This document shows, piece by piece, positions 43,956-53,986 of a stretch of 57,698 bases of DNA (within the stretch, counting starts at the first letter, position 1; each line of letters opens with the position of its first letter). A model generated the notes under the pieces. It had not been told where the DNA came from, ran no database searches, and was given only the letters and a program-made list of their open reading frames with translations. Origin of the DNA: a virus; IMG/VR virus record IMGVR_UViG_3300032053_000088, positions 1-57,698 of that record, one strand, 5' to 3'. Both the position numbers and the translations under genes were made by a program.

Positions 43956-45167
43956 ATGTCATCCATTAAAATTAGTCAATTAATTAGATTTTCGAGTATA
44001 TCTTCCGAAGATTTTATTCCCTTGGTTGATAGCAGTTCCTTGACTACTTATCATTCTACAATCGAAACATTTAATAGTTGGTCAGCAGCCAGTGGAAGTT
44101 CATTTAGTAGTATATCCGCATCATATGCTGTATCTGCTTCAAGGTCTGAAATGGGCCTGACGGCATCTTATGCTATTTCTTCCTCAAAGGCCCAATCAGG
44201 ATCATATTCTGAAACGTCTTCATACGCTTGGTTGAGCCCCACTTCATCGTTTGCAATTACTACAAGTTATGCATATGGTGGATCGGTTGATAGTTCTTCT
44301 TATGCTTTAACGTCATCTATGGCTTGGACATCTTCTCATGCTTTGGTGGCTAGCAGTTCCATTACAGCATCATTTGCGTTAGCTATTCAAACTCAGGGAG
44401 CATCAATTATTCCAGGTGTAGTTCCGATTGGAACTTTAATAGATTTTGCCGGCATAACAAATCCAGATCCAACAATTTGGGCTATATGTTCAGGTAGCGC
44501 TGTAAGTAGAACAGGAATTTATGTAGCTTTGTTTGCGGTTATTGGAGAAACGTGGGGAGCTGGAGATACTACGACCACGTTTAACTTGCCTGACTTAAGA
44601 AAGAGAATGAGTTTGGGGGCCTTTGATATGCCAGCTGCTGCCGATGTTACTCCTCCTGGATCTGCATCTTGGATTACAGGATCTGTAGGAACAAGAGCCG
44701 GCGGAGAGTGGTATAATCAACATTATCATTGCTCTGCACATCAATATGTTCCTATTAATACCTCCGATATGGCGCGAGGAGACAATCCTCTATTTTATTG
44801 GCATGGAAGACAAATAAAAACTCCTCTTCGCTTGGCTGCTCCTAGTATAGGAGAACAACAAAATAGAGAATCGTGGCTACCATGCAAGCCGTGGCTTTCT
44901 GAAGCTAATTTATTTACACTGTGGGTATACGGAAATCTCGGCCACGCTAATTTCCCCCAACCGTTTGGAACTGACGGGTCGGATGGATATTCGCCGGCAA
45001 TTCCAGGACTAAATGATTATGCCTTGCTTATGACTACATTTGGAATAGCTCAAACACAATCGGCCAATTATGATGGGTCCAAATCCACCCTACAAAATCA
45101 AGATTCTTCCAGAGTAGATTTGTCAATGCCTTTCGCAGTATGTAATAAGTTGATTCGCTTCGCATAA
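43956..45167 (+). CDS. Tail fibre with phage collar domain
   Basis: 403 residues. SSIKISQLIRFSSISSEDFI N-terminal domain, SASYA-type repeats (about 45-140), then PIGTLIDFAGI..WAICSGSAV..ALFAVIGETWGAG..TFNLPDLRKR, the tail collar domain, and a C-terminal tip region. Probably part of the adsorption apparatus. Confidence 0.85.
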   Translation: MSSIKISQLIRFSSISSEDFIPLVDSSSLTTYHSTIETFNSWSAASGSSFSSISASYAVSASRSEMGLTASYAISSSKAQSGSYSETSSYAWLSPTSSFAITTSYAYGGSVDSSSYALTSSMAWTSSHALVASSSITASFALAIQTQGASIIPGVVPIGTLIDFAGITNPDPTIWAICSGSAVSRTGIYVALFAVIGETWGAGDTTTTFNLPDLRKRMSLGAFDMPAAADVTPPGSASWITGSVGTRAGGEWYNQHYHCSAHQYVPINTSDMARGDNPLFYWHGRQIKTPLRLAAPSIGEQQNRESWLPCKPWLSEANLFTLWVYGNLGHANFPQPFGTDGSDGYSPAIPGLNDYALLMTTFGIAQTQSANYDGSKSTLQNQDSSRVDLSMPFAVCNKLIRFA

Positions 45168-45291
45168 AAATAAAAAATATAATTAGTTGACAAATTCTTC
45201 TAATAGGACTAAATTTATTCATAATAAGTTGGCGTTTATTTAATGATTAGACTATATATGCTTCTGACGGAGTCCGTATAAGTCAAAACTT

Positions 45292-45429
45292 ATGATGAAT
45301 CAAGAAGATATAAATGAAATTGTCAAGTTGTTAATAAGTGCTATTAAAACTCAAGATTGGGAAGTTGTAGACGAAGCGTTAGAATATCTAAAAGAGTTTC
45401 AAGACGACCCCTACGACGAAGAAGAATAA
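45292..45429 (+). CDS. 45-residue acidic protein
   Basis: MMNQEDINEIVKLLISAIKT then DWEVVDEALEYLKEFQDD and an acidic tail: a small helical protein. Seven nt before the next gene. Function unknown. Confidence 0.55.
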   Translation: MMNQEDINEIVKLLISAIKTQDWEVVDEALEYLKEFQDDPYDEEE

Positions 45430-45435
45430 TAAGTT

Positions 45436-45732
45436 ATGTTAACGTTGATACTTTGTTTGGTGTTTCTTTTAATTTTGTTATGTGGTTCGGGATTTTTAAA
45501 TATTATTTTATTTAAGAAAGCAGAACTGCAACTTAGTCGATCAGAAATACACGAAACGTGGATAATAGAATTCAGAAAAGACGTAGAACACATCTATAAT
45601 TCTATGAAAGATATAGATAATAGACAGATGTTTGAAAAAGATGATGATGTAGGCGTTATTTTTCAAGAAATGGTAGAACTTATTAATAAGTTAAATTCCC
45701 GATCTCAAGATCAAGAAGAAATTGAAAGATAA
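45436..45732 (+). CDS. Single-span membrane protein with coiled coil
   Basis: 98 residues. One N-terminal membrane segment (LTLILCLVFLLILLCGSGFL), then a charged helix. Topology resembles i-spanins, but no o-spanin gene overlaps it, so this is only a possibility. Confidence 0.55.
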   Translation: MLTLILCLVFLLILLCGSGFLNIILFKKAELQLSRSEIHETWIIEFRKDVEHIYNSMKDIDNRQMFEKDDDVGVIFQEMVELINKLNSRSQDQEEIER

Positions 45733-45739
45733 TGGAAAT

Positions 45740-46651
45740 ATGAAACAACAAAAAAACATACTCAGCAAGATTCGTTTACCAAAATATAAACCGCGAAAAA
45801 CAAATAGACCCACTAAAAAAGTTAACAACACACCACCGTTGTCAACAGTCAAGAAAATAAAACAAAAGAAAAATCTTCCTTGTGTAGAAATACAACCAAT
45901 AACCATTGAACCGGAAAAGAAGGTTAGAAAATCGAGACGTAGTAAATCTCCATCGATGAGCAAAATGTATTTCACCGACGATACGGAACTGGCTATAATG
46001 GAATATAATAGAGAAACCAATATAGAAAATAGAGAAGTTATATTTAATACACGAATACAACACCCGTTTGAAAAATTGGTGGAAAATATTTTTAATACCT
46101 TTAAATTTTCTTATTTTGAAACCGGCCCACTGGATGTTCAGAAGGAAACGGTTTCTCATTTGGTGGCTAACATTCATAAATTCGATTCTCAAAAGGGGAA
46201 AGCGTTTTCATATTTTTCTATTGTAGCTAAAAATTATCTAATATTTCTAAATAACTCTACATATAAGAGATTTAATCAGCACGTTGATATAACGGAAGAA
46301 AGAGAAGATAACAAAATTCAATTACAATGTGAAGACGGCCATTTTAAACAGGTTGAATTGAAGGAGTTCATGTTACTGATGGTTCGATTTTGGGATAACA
46401 ATATCAATAAAATCTTTATAAAACAGAGAGATTTGGGGATAGCAAACGCTATAATAGAATTGTTACGACATTCTGACCGTGTAGACGCCTTTAATAAGAA
46501 GGCGTTGTATCTTTACATCAGAGAGATTTCCAATTGCAAAACTCAACAAATTACTAAGGTTATAAATAAAATGAAGCAATATCACTTAAATATTGCTAAA
46601 ACCTACCTCAATGTAGGATTCATAAATACTAACACTTATATAAATTCCTAA
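45740..46651 (+). CDS. gp55-like late sigma factor
   Basis: 303 residues from ATG 45740. After a basic N-terminal tail, FEKLVENIFNTFKFSYFET, VSHLVANIHKFDSQKGK and AFSYFSIVAKNYLI match T4 gp55-type sigma factors (region 2-like, promoter melting). Likely directs RNA polymerase to late virion genes. Fits its place at the edge of the structural module. Confidence 0.8.
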   Translation: MKQQKNILSKIRLPKYKPRKTNRPTKKVNNTPPLSTVKKIKQKKNLPCVEIQPITIEPEKKVRKSRRSKSPSMSKMYFTDDTELAIMEYNRETNIENREVIFNTRIQHPFEKLVENIFNTFKFSYFETGPLDVQKETVSHLVANIHKFDSQKGKAFSYFSIVAKNYLIFLNNSTYKRFNQHVDITEEREDNKIQLQCEDGHFKQVELKEFMLLMVRFWDNNINKIFIKQRDLGIANAIIELLRHSDRVDAFNKKALYLYIREISNCKTQQITKVINKMKQYHLNIAKTYLNVGFINTNTYINS

Positions 46652-46660
46652 AAATACCCA

Positions 46661-46675
46661 TATAAATATATTTAT
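46661..46675 (+). promoter_or_regulatory. TATAAATATATTTAT element
   Basis: Contains TATAAATA, the T4 late-promoter consensus, overlapping TATTTAT, just before ATG 46680. Confidence 0.5.
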
Positions 46676-46679
46676 TGAT

Positions 46680-47063
46680 ATGAGTATGGATTTTGAAATT
46701 TATAGCGGTAAGTCATTCCAAGATTTGTGTAGAGACATAGTTTCTAATCAGGAACATCGAAAAGAACAAGTTGAAAGCATGATGGGAGATTTGCGACCAT
46801 TGATCAAAACTGTTGAAGATGCTATGCGGGTGGTTCCACTGATAAGATTATACATGGATGTTGGAGTGCATAATGATGAACATCTTGTAAGATTAGCATC
46901 AATCGTTCAAAAAATCATATCATCTAAAGTAGAATCTGGAGATAATAGTGGATCTTTGACTGCAGATGAAAGGGAACAACTACTCAAACAGGTAGAGGAT
47001 GAAGTTAAACAGATAGAAAAAGAACAGGCTATCATGGTCAGATCTGTAAAGAAAGATCAATAA
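46680..47063 (+). CDS. Hypothetical protein, virion module
   Basis: 127 residues, helical, C-terminal coiled coil (EREQLLKQVEDEVKQIEKEQ). One nt before the next structural gene. Possibly an assembly protein. Confidence 0.55.
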   Translation: MSMDFEIYSGKSFQDLCRDIVSNQEHRKEQVESMMGDLRPLIKTVEDAMRVVPLIRLYMDVGVHNDEHLVRLASIVQKIISSKVESGDNSGSLTADEREQLLKQVEDEVKQIEKEQAIMVRSVKKDQ

Positions 47064-47064
47064 C

Positions 47065-48717
47065 ATGGCATATTGGGATTCAAAAACAAATAAGTCTTCT
47101 GCTCGATTAGACAATTTTGGGTTGGGGTCAAACGGTGGTACCGACGCACCTGTGCCATTTTATGAATTTGAACCTGCTGTAGTTTTAGATTCGGTTTTGG
47201 ATAATACACATATTATATTCAAAACTAACGTTGCGCCGATAGATACTAATCACTGGCCTCCCAATGTTAACGGAAAATCTCCTTTGCCAGTCGAATTTGA
47301 TTATTCGTGGGTAGGAAGGGTGTTGGTAAGAATGTTATATACGCAGAAAAACGTTGAAAAAGAGGAGTTAATATGGGCGTATCCTCTAGAATCAGGGTTT
47401 TCAGAATATCCGGTTGTAAATGAGATTGTGTCGGTAGTAAAATATTTAGACAAATTTTTCTACACAAGAAAAGTTAATTATTTCAATTTTCCTAACAATA
47501 ACGTCGATTTTAATCAAGAAGTATCTAGTGGAGGTTATCTAACTTCTGATAAAAGAGTGATCGGCAACAGAGAATTGATGACCGGCTCTAAGGAAGCGTA
47601 TAGACCGTATGTTGGGCCGAAAAGTCAAACTCGACTCGGCGGCGGGTATGGATATGAAGGTGCTATGGGGCGGTATTTTCATACAAATTATCGTATTAGA
47701 TATTTGAAAAGAAGAGAGGGAGATTTGATAGTTGAAAGCCGATTCGGACAATCCATCCGGATGGGTTCGTATGATGACAACAGAGAAAATGACAAAGGAT
47801 ATAATGAAGATTTTCCTGGTTATAAAGATTACAAAGGGCCTGGCAGCGGAAGTGGATACAAAAACATAGATGGTAAAATTTATGAATCAGGCGGTGGAAA
47901 TCCAATGATATTGATAAGAAACCGTCAACGACCTGTTGGTCCAAAAGGTAGTAATAAAATATACGAAAATTTACCACCGATAGAGAATAAAGACGAAGAA
48001 AAAGATGCTGCCGGATATGTTGTTGAAGATGTAAATAATGATGGAACGTCTATTCACATTACATCAGGAACCACCAAAAGTAGTTTCGTAACCAACTGTT
48101 TTAAAAAAATGTGGGGGACCGGCGAAGAAATACCCGCTTTTCAACCTATTGGATCGACTTCTTTTATTTTTCCAAAGCTGGTCGGTGATCAAATTGTAAT
48201 TCATAGCGATAGAGTCATTTTGGCAGCAAGAACTGGAGAAACCTTTCATTATTCTAAAAAAAGGTATGCTGTGGTCACTGATAGTGAATACACCGTGGAT
48301 GCTCAAAATCAAATTGTTTTGACCACTAATAATAAAACCATTATAAATTCTCCAGCTATTTATTTAGGAGAGTATGATAAGACAGATGAGCCTGTGTTAT
48401 TGGGACAAACTACTGTAAATTGGTTGTCTGATTTATGTGAGTGGTTGTTAGTTCATACACATTGGTATTATCATACTAATCGTAAGGCCGGCGGTGCTTC
48501 ACCGTCAAGTACGCAATTGACGGTTGAAACGGAGAAGTTAGTGTTGTTGCAGAATAAGTTAAACACATTAATGAGCCGAAGAGTGTTTGTAACTGGAGGC
48601 GGATCGTCGCCTGGTCAAAATGGTGGTAAAATAACAAACGGAACTGCTCCGGTGAGAGTAGATCCAGCATCTGGTGCTGGTGTTCCGGGGGGATTTAAAG
48701 GAAAAAATAAAAGTTAA
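47065..48717 (+). CDS. Baseplate/tail spike-region protein
   Basis: 550 residues. An OB-like N-terminal part (VGRVLVRMLYTQ) and, near the C-terminus, DRVILAARTGETFHYSKKRY, then VLLGQTTVNWLSDLCEWLL and VHTHWYYHT, the repeat and tail pattern seen in gp5/gpV-type hub-spike proteins. No lysozyme domain. Located among baseplate genes. Confidence 0.6.
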   Translation: MAYWDSKTNKSSARLDNFGLGSNGGTDAPVPFYEFEPAVVLDSVLDNTHIIFKTNVAPIDTNHWPPNVNGKSPLPVEFDYSWVGRVLVRMLYTQKNVEKEELIWAYPLESGFSEYPVVNEIVSVVKYLDKFFYTRKVNYFNFPNNNVDFNQEVSSGGYLTSDKRVIGNRELMTGSKEAYRPYVGPKSQTRLGGGYGYEGAMGRYFHTNYRIRYLKRREGDLIVESRFGQSIRMGSYDDNRENDKGYNEDFPGYKDYKGPGSGSGYKNIDGKIYESGGGNPMILIRNRQRPVGPKGSNKIYENLPPIENKDEEKDAAGYVVEDVNNDGTSIHITSGTTKSSFVTNCFKKMWGTGEEIPAFQPIGSTSFIFPKLVGDQIVIHSDRVILAARTGETFHYSKKRYAVVTDSEYTVDAQNQIVLTTNNKTIINSPAIYLGEYDKTDEPVLLGQTTVNWLSDLCEWLLVHTHWYYHTNRKAGGASPSSTQLTVETEKLVLLQNKLNTLMSRRVFVTGGGSSPGQNGGKITNGTAPVRVDPASGAGVPGGFKGKNKS

Positions 48718-48725
48718 AAAGATAT

Positions 48726-49367
48726 ATGAAAGCTAATGAATTAAAAAAATTGATCGGAGAAGTTGTTAAAAAAGAAATAAAACAACAGGTCATCCAAGAA
48801 GTAAATAAAGCATTATCTCATATAATCGCTGAACTTATTAAAAGTAAGTCGGCGCCTGCATCTACCAAAAGTAAACCAGCACCGGCTCTGCCACACCGGG
48901 AAATATCGGAAGATGCTAGAAAGATATTGGATGATGCTGATCATCTACTTAACGAATCGGTATCGAACCCCCCAACCCCAAAAATAAAGATTAGCACAGG
49001 AAATCCAATGTTGGATGCTGCGTTGGCGGAAACAGCAAAAACGTATACTCCAAATTCACAACCAACAGGAGAATTTAATAATAACTTGTCAAATTTAATA
49101 AGCAGCGGATTTGATAAAATCGGAAATGAAGAAGAGGCAATTACAACCAAATCGAATCGAAACGTGCCAAAAACTAACATTGGGCGATTGAGAGAAATTG
49201 TGTCGGAGGCTTCGTGTAATCCCTCCGTCACCGAAACTGCCGTAGTTCCTGATGCGTTGAAAAAAATATTCAATAGAGATTTTCGCAGTTTGATGAAAGC
49301 TATCGATCAGAAAAAGAATGCCGGACCTACTGGAATTATCGATCCTTCTAAAGTAATAAGTGGATAA
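48726..49367 (+). CDS. Virion-module protein with LK-LI-E N-terminus
   Basis: 213 residues. MKANELKKLIGEVVKKEIKQ matches the N-terminal motif of the genes at 7584, 7933 and 12385. Pro/Ala-rich and disordered middle; basic C-terminus. Placement between spike and gp25 genes suggests a virion or assembly role. Confidence 0.55.
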   Translation: MKANELKKLIGEVVKKEIKQQVIQEVNKALSHIIAELIKSKSAPASTKSKPAPALPHREISEDARKILDDADHLLNESVSNPPTPKIKISTGNPMLDAALAETAKTYTPNSQPTGEFNNNLSNLISSGFDKIGNEEEAITTKSNRNVPKTNIGRLREIVSEASCNPSVTETAVVPDALKKIFNRDFRSLMKAIDQKKNAGPTGIIDPSKVISG

Positions 49368-49370
49368 TAT

Positions 49371-49772
49371 ATGGAAAACAACAAACCCATCGGAATAATA
49401 TTACCAATTAGAAATGGTAACGGTGGTTATTTTGATCAGTCATTTGACACTCTCACTCAAGTAAAGTCTAATATTTATAATTTATTAAGTACCAGACCAG
49501 GAGAAAGAAGAATGCAGCCCACGTTTGGGTCTAGGTTGTGGAGCCTCGTTTTTGAACAAAGTATAGAAGAAATTTCAGAAATAGCTGTAAATATTATAAA
49601 AGAAGACATAGCATCTTGGATTCCTGGAGTAACAGTGGTAAATGTTACTACAGCGTTATTAAAAAACGAAGATAAAGATATTTATAAATTGAATATATCT
49701 GTTTTATTTGCATTAAACATCGGACAACAGACATCCACGGTAGATATAACAATCGATAATATGACGATATAA
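49371..49772 (+). CDS. gp25-like baseplate wedge protein
   Basis: 133 residues. LTQVKSNIYNLLSTRPGERRMQPTFGSRL holds the conserved gp25/GPW motif (RPGER..P..G). Forms the baseplate wedge with gp6-like protein, whose gene follows after 6 nt. Confidence 0.85.
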   Translation: MENNKPIGIILPIRNGNGGYFDQSFDTLTQVKSNIYNLLSTRPGERRMQPTFGSRLWSLVFEQSIEEISEIAVNIIKEDIASWIPGVTVVNVTTALLKNEDKDIYKLNISVLFALNIGQQTSTVDITIDNMTI

Positions 49773-49778
49773 AATTGT

Positions 49779-51761
49779 ATGGCAACAAAAACGAACAAAT
49801 TATTTACTCCAAAAAGCAGAGAAGTCAAATATCTCAATAAAGATTTTTCTCAGTTTAAAGACGCTCTCATAGACTTTGCAAAATATTATTTTCCAAACAC
49901 ATATAGAGATTTTTCTGATTCTTCTCCAGGAATGATGTTTATTGAAATGGCATCGTATGTTGGCGATGTGTTATCATATTATACAGATTATGTATTTAAA
50001 GAAAGTATTCTATCTGAAACCAAAGAAAGAAGAAACATCATTTCTTTGGCCAGATATTTGGGTTACAAAGTAAAACCGGCTAGAGCGTCTGCGGGAAAAG
50101 TAGATGTGTATCAACTTATACCACCAAAAGAAGAAAATGGAGAATATTCTCCAAATTATGATTATGCTCTTAATATTAGAGAGAACATGCAAGTGTCAAA
50201 CAATGCTGGATCGACGTTTTTGACCTCAGAACCTGTTAACTTTTCTGTTGACACAGATTCTTCTCCATTAGAAATATCCGTTTATTCAAGAGGAACATCA
50301 AACATCCCAACTTTCTTTTTGTTGAAAAAAACTGTTAACATAAGATCGGGTAAAATAATAAAAAAGAATTTTTCGGTGGGTGGTAAACAATCATTTTTAA
50401 GATTGACATTAGACGAAGATAATGTATTGGAAATCATCAGCGTGACAGATTCTGACAACAATAAATGGTATGAGGTAGACTATTTAGCACAAGATGTGGT
50501 GTTGTCTGGGGTTCCAAATGATGATAATATAGAAGGACATTTGGCTCAATATAAAGACACCGTTCCATATATCCTCAAATATTTGAGAACGTCTAAACGA
50601 TTTACTACCAACGTTAATGAAAATAATAAAACATACTTGGAATTTGGCGCTGGTTCTACGGAAGTATCAGATCAGTTAGTCAATATCAGTTCTCAAAAAG
50701 TGGGCGTAGGATTATCTAACTTTAATAGTTTAAATATTCCTCTTGATCCATCCAATTTTTTGAATAATGATTCTTATGGATTGTCTCCAGCCAATACTAT
50801 TATAACCGTCACGTATTCCATAGGTGGCGGATATGAAGCCAATTCTCCGTCAAACGGAATTACCAACACCGATTCCTATGAAATGGAAAATTCCACCGAA
50901 GGAATGACGCCGGATGAAATAAACTTGTTAAATACAGTTCGTTCTTCGTTACGAGTTAACAACGAAGAAGCTACCACCGGTGGCAAAGGAGAAGAAACAA
51001 ACGAAGAAATAAAACAAAATGCGGTAGCGCTGTTTGCCGCTCAAAATAGATCTGTAACTAGAGACGATTATTTAATGAGATTATATTCACTTCCAGCAAA
51101 ATATGGAACGATTGCTAAAGCGCATATAACCACTAATAACTCGTTGGAAGTTGGTGAAAAACAGATTTTGGTTGGTACTGTGTCGGGAAGTTTAGCTACC
51201 GTAGATAAAACTAATGTAGAAGAATATCTTAGAAAAATTGTTTATGATAGAAGTAACCCATTTGCTATCAACGCTTATATTTTAACATACGATTCCAATA
51301 AGAATCTGATTGTATCAAATACTGCTCTAATCAATAATTTATTAAATTATATGAAACAGTATAGAATATTGACCGATAGCATTAACTTTATCGATGGATA
51401 TGTGATTAATATTGGTGTAGAGTTTTCTATTAAAGTTTATAAAGGATATAATAAAAAAGAAATTTTGACAAATGTTCTCGATACCGTCAAAGGATTTTTT
51501 AATATCGATCAGTGGGAAATGAATCAACCAATCAATTTAAGCCAACTTAGGTTGGAAATAGCAAATGTAGAAGGAGTTCAATCCATTGTATCGCTAACTG
51601 TAAAAAACAAAACGCCTCTTACTACTGGTGGTCAAAATTATTCGTCAGTAGAATATGATATTGAGGCGGCTTCTAAAGATGATATAATTTATCCATCTTT
51701 GGACCCGTGTATATTCGAAGTAAAATATCCTGATAGCGATATAAAAGGAACTGTGTTGTAA
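49779..51761 (+). CDS. gp6-like baseplate wedge protein
   Basis: 660 residues, the length of T4 gp6. N-terminal YLNKDFSQFKDALIDFAKYY and FSDSSPGMMFIEMASYVGDV are typical; central AAQNRSVTRDDYLMRL and C-terminal parts match the baseplate J/gp6 family. Core of the baseplate wedge. Confidence 0.88.
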   Translation: MATKTNKLFTPKSREVKYLNKDFSQFKDALIDFAKYYFPNTYRDFSDSSPGMMFIEMASYVGDVLSYYTDYVFKESILSETKERRNIISLARYLGYKVKPARASAGKVDVYQLIPPKEENGEYSPNYDYALNIRENMQVSNNAGSTFLTSEPVNFSVDTDSSPLEISVYSRGTSNIPTFFLLKKTVNIRSGKIIKKNFSVGGKQSFLRLTLDEDNVLEIISVTDSDNNKWYEVDYLAQDVVLSGVPNDDNIEGHLAQYKDTVPYILKYLRTSKRFTTNVNENNKTYLEFGAGSTEVSDQLVNISSQKVGVGLSNFNSLNIPLDPSNFLNNDSYGLSPANTIITVTYSIGGGYEANSPSNGITNTDSYEMENSTEGMTPDEINLLNTVRSSLRVNNEEATTGGKGEETNEEIKQNAVALFAAQNRSVTRDDYLMRLYSLPAKYGTIAKAHITTNNSLEVGEKQILVGTVSGSLATVDKTNVEEYLRKIVYDRSNPFAINAYILTYDSNKNLIVSNTALINNLLNYMKQYRILTDSINFIDGYVINIGVEFSIKVYKGYNKKEILTNVLDTVKGFFNIDQWEMNQPINLSQLRLEIANVEGVQSIVSLTVKNKTPLTTGGQNYSSVEYDIEAASKDDIIYPSLDPCIFEVKYPDSDIKGTVL

Positions 51762-51770
51762 GAAAGACTT

Positions 51771-53984
51771 ATGCATCATTTTATTTATTCAGATAAAGAT
51801 ACCTACCTCACCAATCAAACATATTTACCAAACAAAAATTTTGGGTTGGATGAGATATTGAGAGTGGGCACTTCGACGGTTACTACGAAAGTGACCTCAC
51901 CAACTAAGACACAAACTTACAACGGAGGATTAGTTCAAAACACATATTTATATAGGTTCACCGGGTCTGTCTCATCTGCTTCTTTTTGTGGAACCGTAGA
52001 TTATGCGTCGGGAAGTATAATCGGAAGTGCAATCACTACGTCATTTCAAGCTGAATATTTTTCTGGAAGTTTATCGGGAACATTTGTTGGATGGATGATG
52101 CCAGGAGCTATATCCGTAAATTCGTCTTCTGAAACGTATTCAGGAAGTTTGATCAATTTCAGTGGAAGCGTTTCATCTAGCAATTATATTAACGGGTTTG
52201 TTTCAGGAAATTTGATTACATATTATTCGGCAAGCAGCGATACAAACACCGTATTTTCCATGTTTTCAACCTATAACGGAATATTAAGTGGATCAACGGG
52301 AACAATGTTATATGGATATTTGACCGGAGATGATGTAACTAACGTTCAAAACATACAACTACAAACTAAGAAGTTTATGGAAAGATCGTTGTTATACTTC
52401 GATTTAGCAGAAATATCAAAATCCATAGTAGATGGCAGCATAACCGCCCCACAATTCACGCTTCGTCTTAGAGTTTCAAGAGAAGAAAATCTTCCGGTAA
52501 CGTTTAGTTTATACGCCTTCCCTGTTAGTCAAAGTTGGGAAATGGGTGACGGATATCTATCAGACGGAAATGGATCGTTAAAAGGTGCCAGTTGGAACTT
52601 TAAAAATTACTATTCTGGAAGTTCGTGGTATCCGTATACTGATACATTAGCTTTATCACCTATTAACTTCGTATCTAATCCGGACTCAGCTACTGAATCG
52701 TTCGCTCGCGGTGGCGGAACGTGGCATACATCTTCAGCATATATTTGTAGCCAATCGTTTGATTACGAATCCTCGGATATATCGATGAGCGTTAACAGAA
52801 TTGTGTTGCCGTGGTTAAGTGGAACAATTCCAAATGAAGGATTTATACTCGTCACATCAGATGAGTTTACTTACACGGGATCGCAAATGAGTCTGTTGTA
52901 TTTTAGCCACGATTCCAATACAATTTATCAACCATATTTAGATACTGCTTGGAATGACAGTAGTTGGGTGACAGGTAGTATTACAACTTCTAGCGTTGTG
53001 ATTTCGATTCGTCCTGCTGGAGTTAGTGGAAGTTTGATTAGTGGTTCGTCAATCACCGGCAGTAGCGTCAGCGGAAGTTTTACAGGCCAAGGTGAAATAC
53101 ATTATGATACTAATACATCGGCAAGTGGGTTTGTTTATCTTCAAGGATCAGGCGGGACGATTAACGGAGTTACTATATTAGGAGATATAACGGGGTCAAA
53201 AATAAGTTCTACGTTGATGGCTACTTTAATTAACGGAGATTTTAGTGCCAGTGTAATAACAGCTAGTATAGATGCGTTAAACTATTTACTTACCGCGGGA
53301 ACTATTACTGGTTCTTGGAGTGGAGCACATCTGATGAGTAGTTCGATCAGTCAAAGCATCGGAACAGGATTTAACTCCCGTGTATTCGTAGACATTTCAG
53401 GAAGTTATATCACCGGCAAAGCATTGGGAGTCTATACATCTAACGTAAATCTTCCAACCGGAAGCGGAACTTTTAACGGCGTATTTGTTAATGGGGTTTA
53501 CGCTGGAGCGTCGGTGTTTGCCACATTTAGTGGAAGCGCTTTAACATCGTCATATTCTTATACATCAAGCGTCGAATATGAGAACAATTCTTTGGACCCT
53601 CTACAAACTAACAAACCGTTTGCGGTGGTTGTTCAAAACATTCCATCAAAAATTAGTGGTGATAATATAGTTCGTATTAACGTGTTTGGCAGAGAAGAAT
53701 TCCCACTTAAGAATTTTACAAGAGCGACCCAACTTACACAATATTTGACGCCTAAGTATTTACCATTAACATCATTTTATGCTATTAAGGATAATGAAAC
53801 GGAATATATGATATTACCGTTTGATGCTTACACAAACTTAAGCTGCGATGTAAACGGGAATTATTTTTTGTTAGATGCTACAGGGATTCCACAAGAAAGG
53901 TATTACCGATTGTTAATTAAGGTAGAACAAAGTGGGTCTACATATACATTCGATAATAATAATGTATTCAAAATTATAAGATAA
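51771..53984 (+). CDS. Large Ser/Gly-rich tail protein
   Basis: 737 residues. N-terminal DKDTYLTNQTYLPNKNFGLD resembles DNRLRE-type domains; then SGSxSG-type repeats, another beta domain (SLLYFDLAEISKSIVDGSI), and a non-repetitive C-terminus. Extended beta architecture suggests a fibre or baseplate-attached protein. Confidence 0.65.
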   Translation: MHHFIYSDKDTYLTNQTYLPNKNFGLDEILRVGTSTVTTKVTSPTKTQTYNGGLVQNTYLYRFTGSVSSASFCGTVDYASGSIIGSAITTSFQAEYFSGSLSGTFVGWMMPGAISVNSSSETYSGSLINFSGSVSSSNYINGFVSGNLITYYSASSDTNTVFSMFSTYNGILSGSTGTMLYGYLTGDDVTNVQNIQLQTKKFMERSLLYFDLAEISKSIVDGSITAPQFTLRLRVSREENLPVTFSLYAFPVSQSWEMGDGYLSDGNGSLKGASWNFKNYYSGSSWYPYTDTLALSPINFVSNPDSATESFARGGGTWHTSSAYICSQSFDYESSDISMSVNRIVLPWLSGTIPNEGFILVTSDEFTYTGSQMSLLYFSHDSNTIYQPYLDTAWNDSSWVTGSITTSSVVISIRPAGVSGSLISGSSITGSSVSGSFTGQGEIHYDTNTSASGFVYLQGSGGTINGVTILGDITGSKISSTLMATLINGDFSASVITASIDALNYLLTAGTITGSWSGAHLMSSSISQSIGTGFNSRVFVDISGSYITGKALGVYTSNVNLPTGSGTFNGVFVNGVYAGASVFATFSGSALTSSYSYTSSVEYENNSLDPLQTNKPFAVVVQNIPSKISGDNIVRINVFGREEFPLKNFTRATQLTQYLTPKYLPLTSFYAIKDNETEYMILPFDAYTNLSCDVNGNYFLLDATGIPQERYYRLLIKVEQSGSTYTFDNNNVFKIIR

Positions 53985-53986
53985 TT

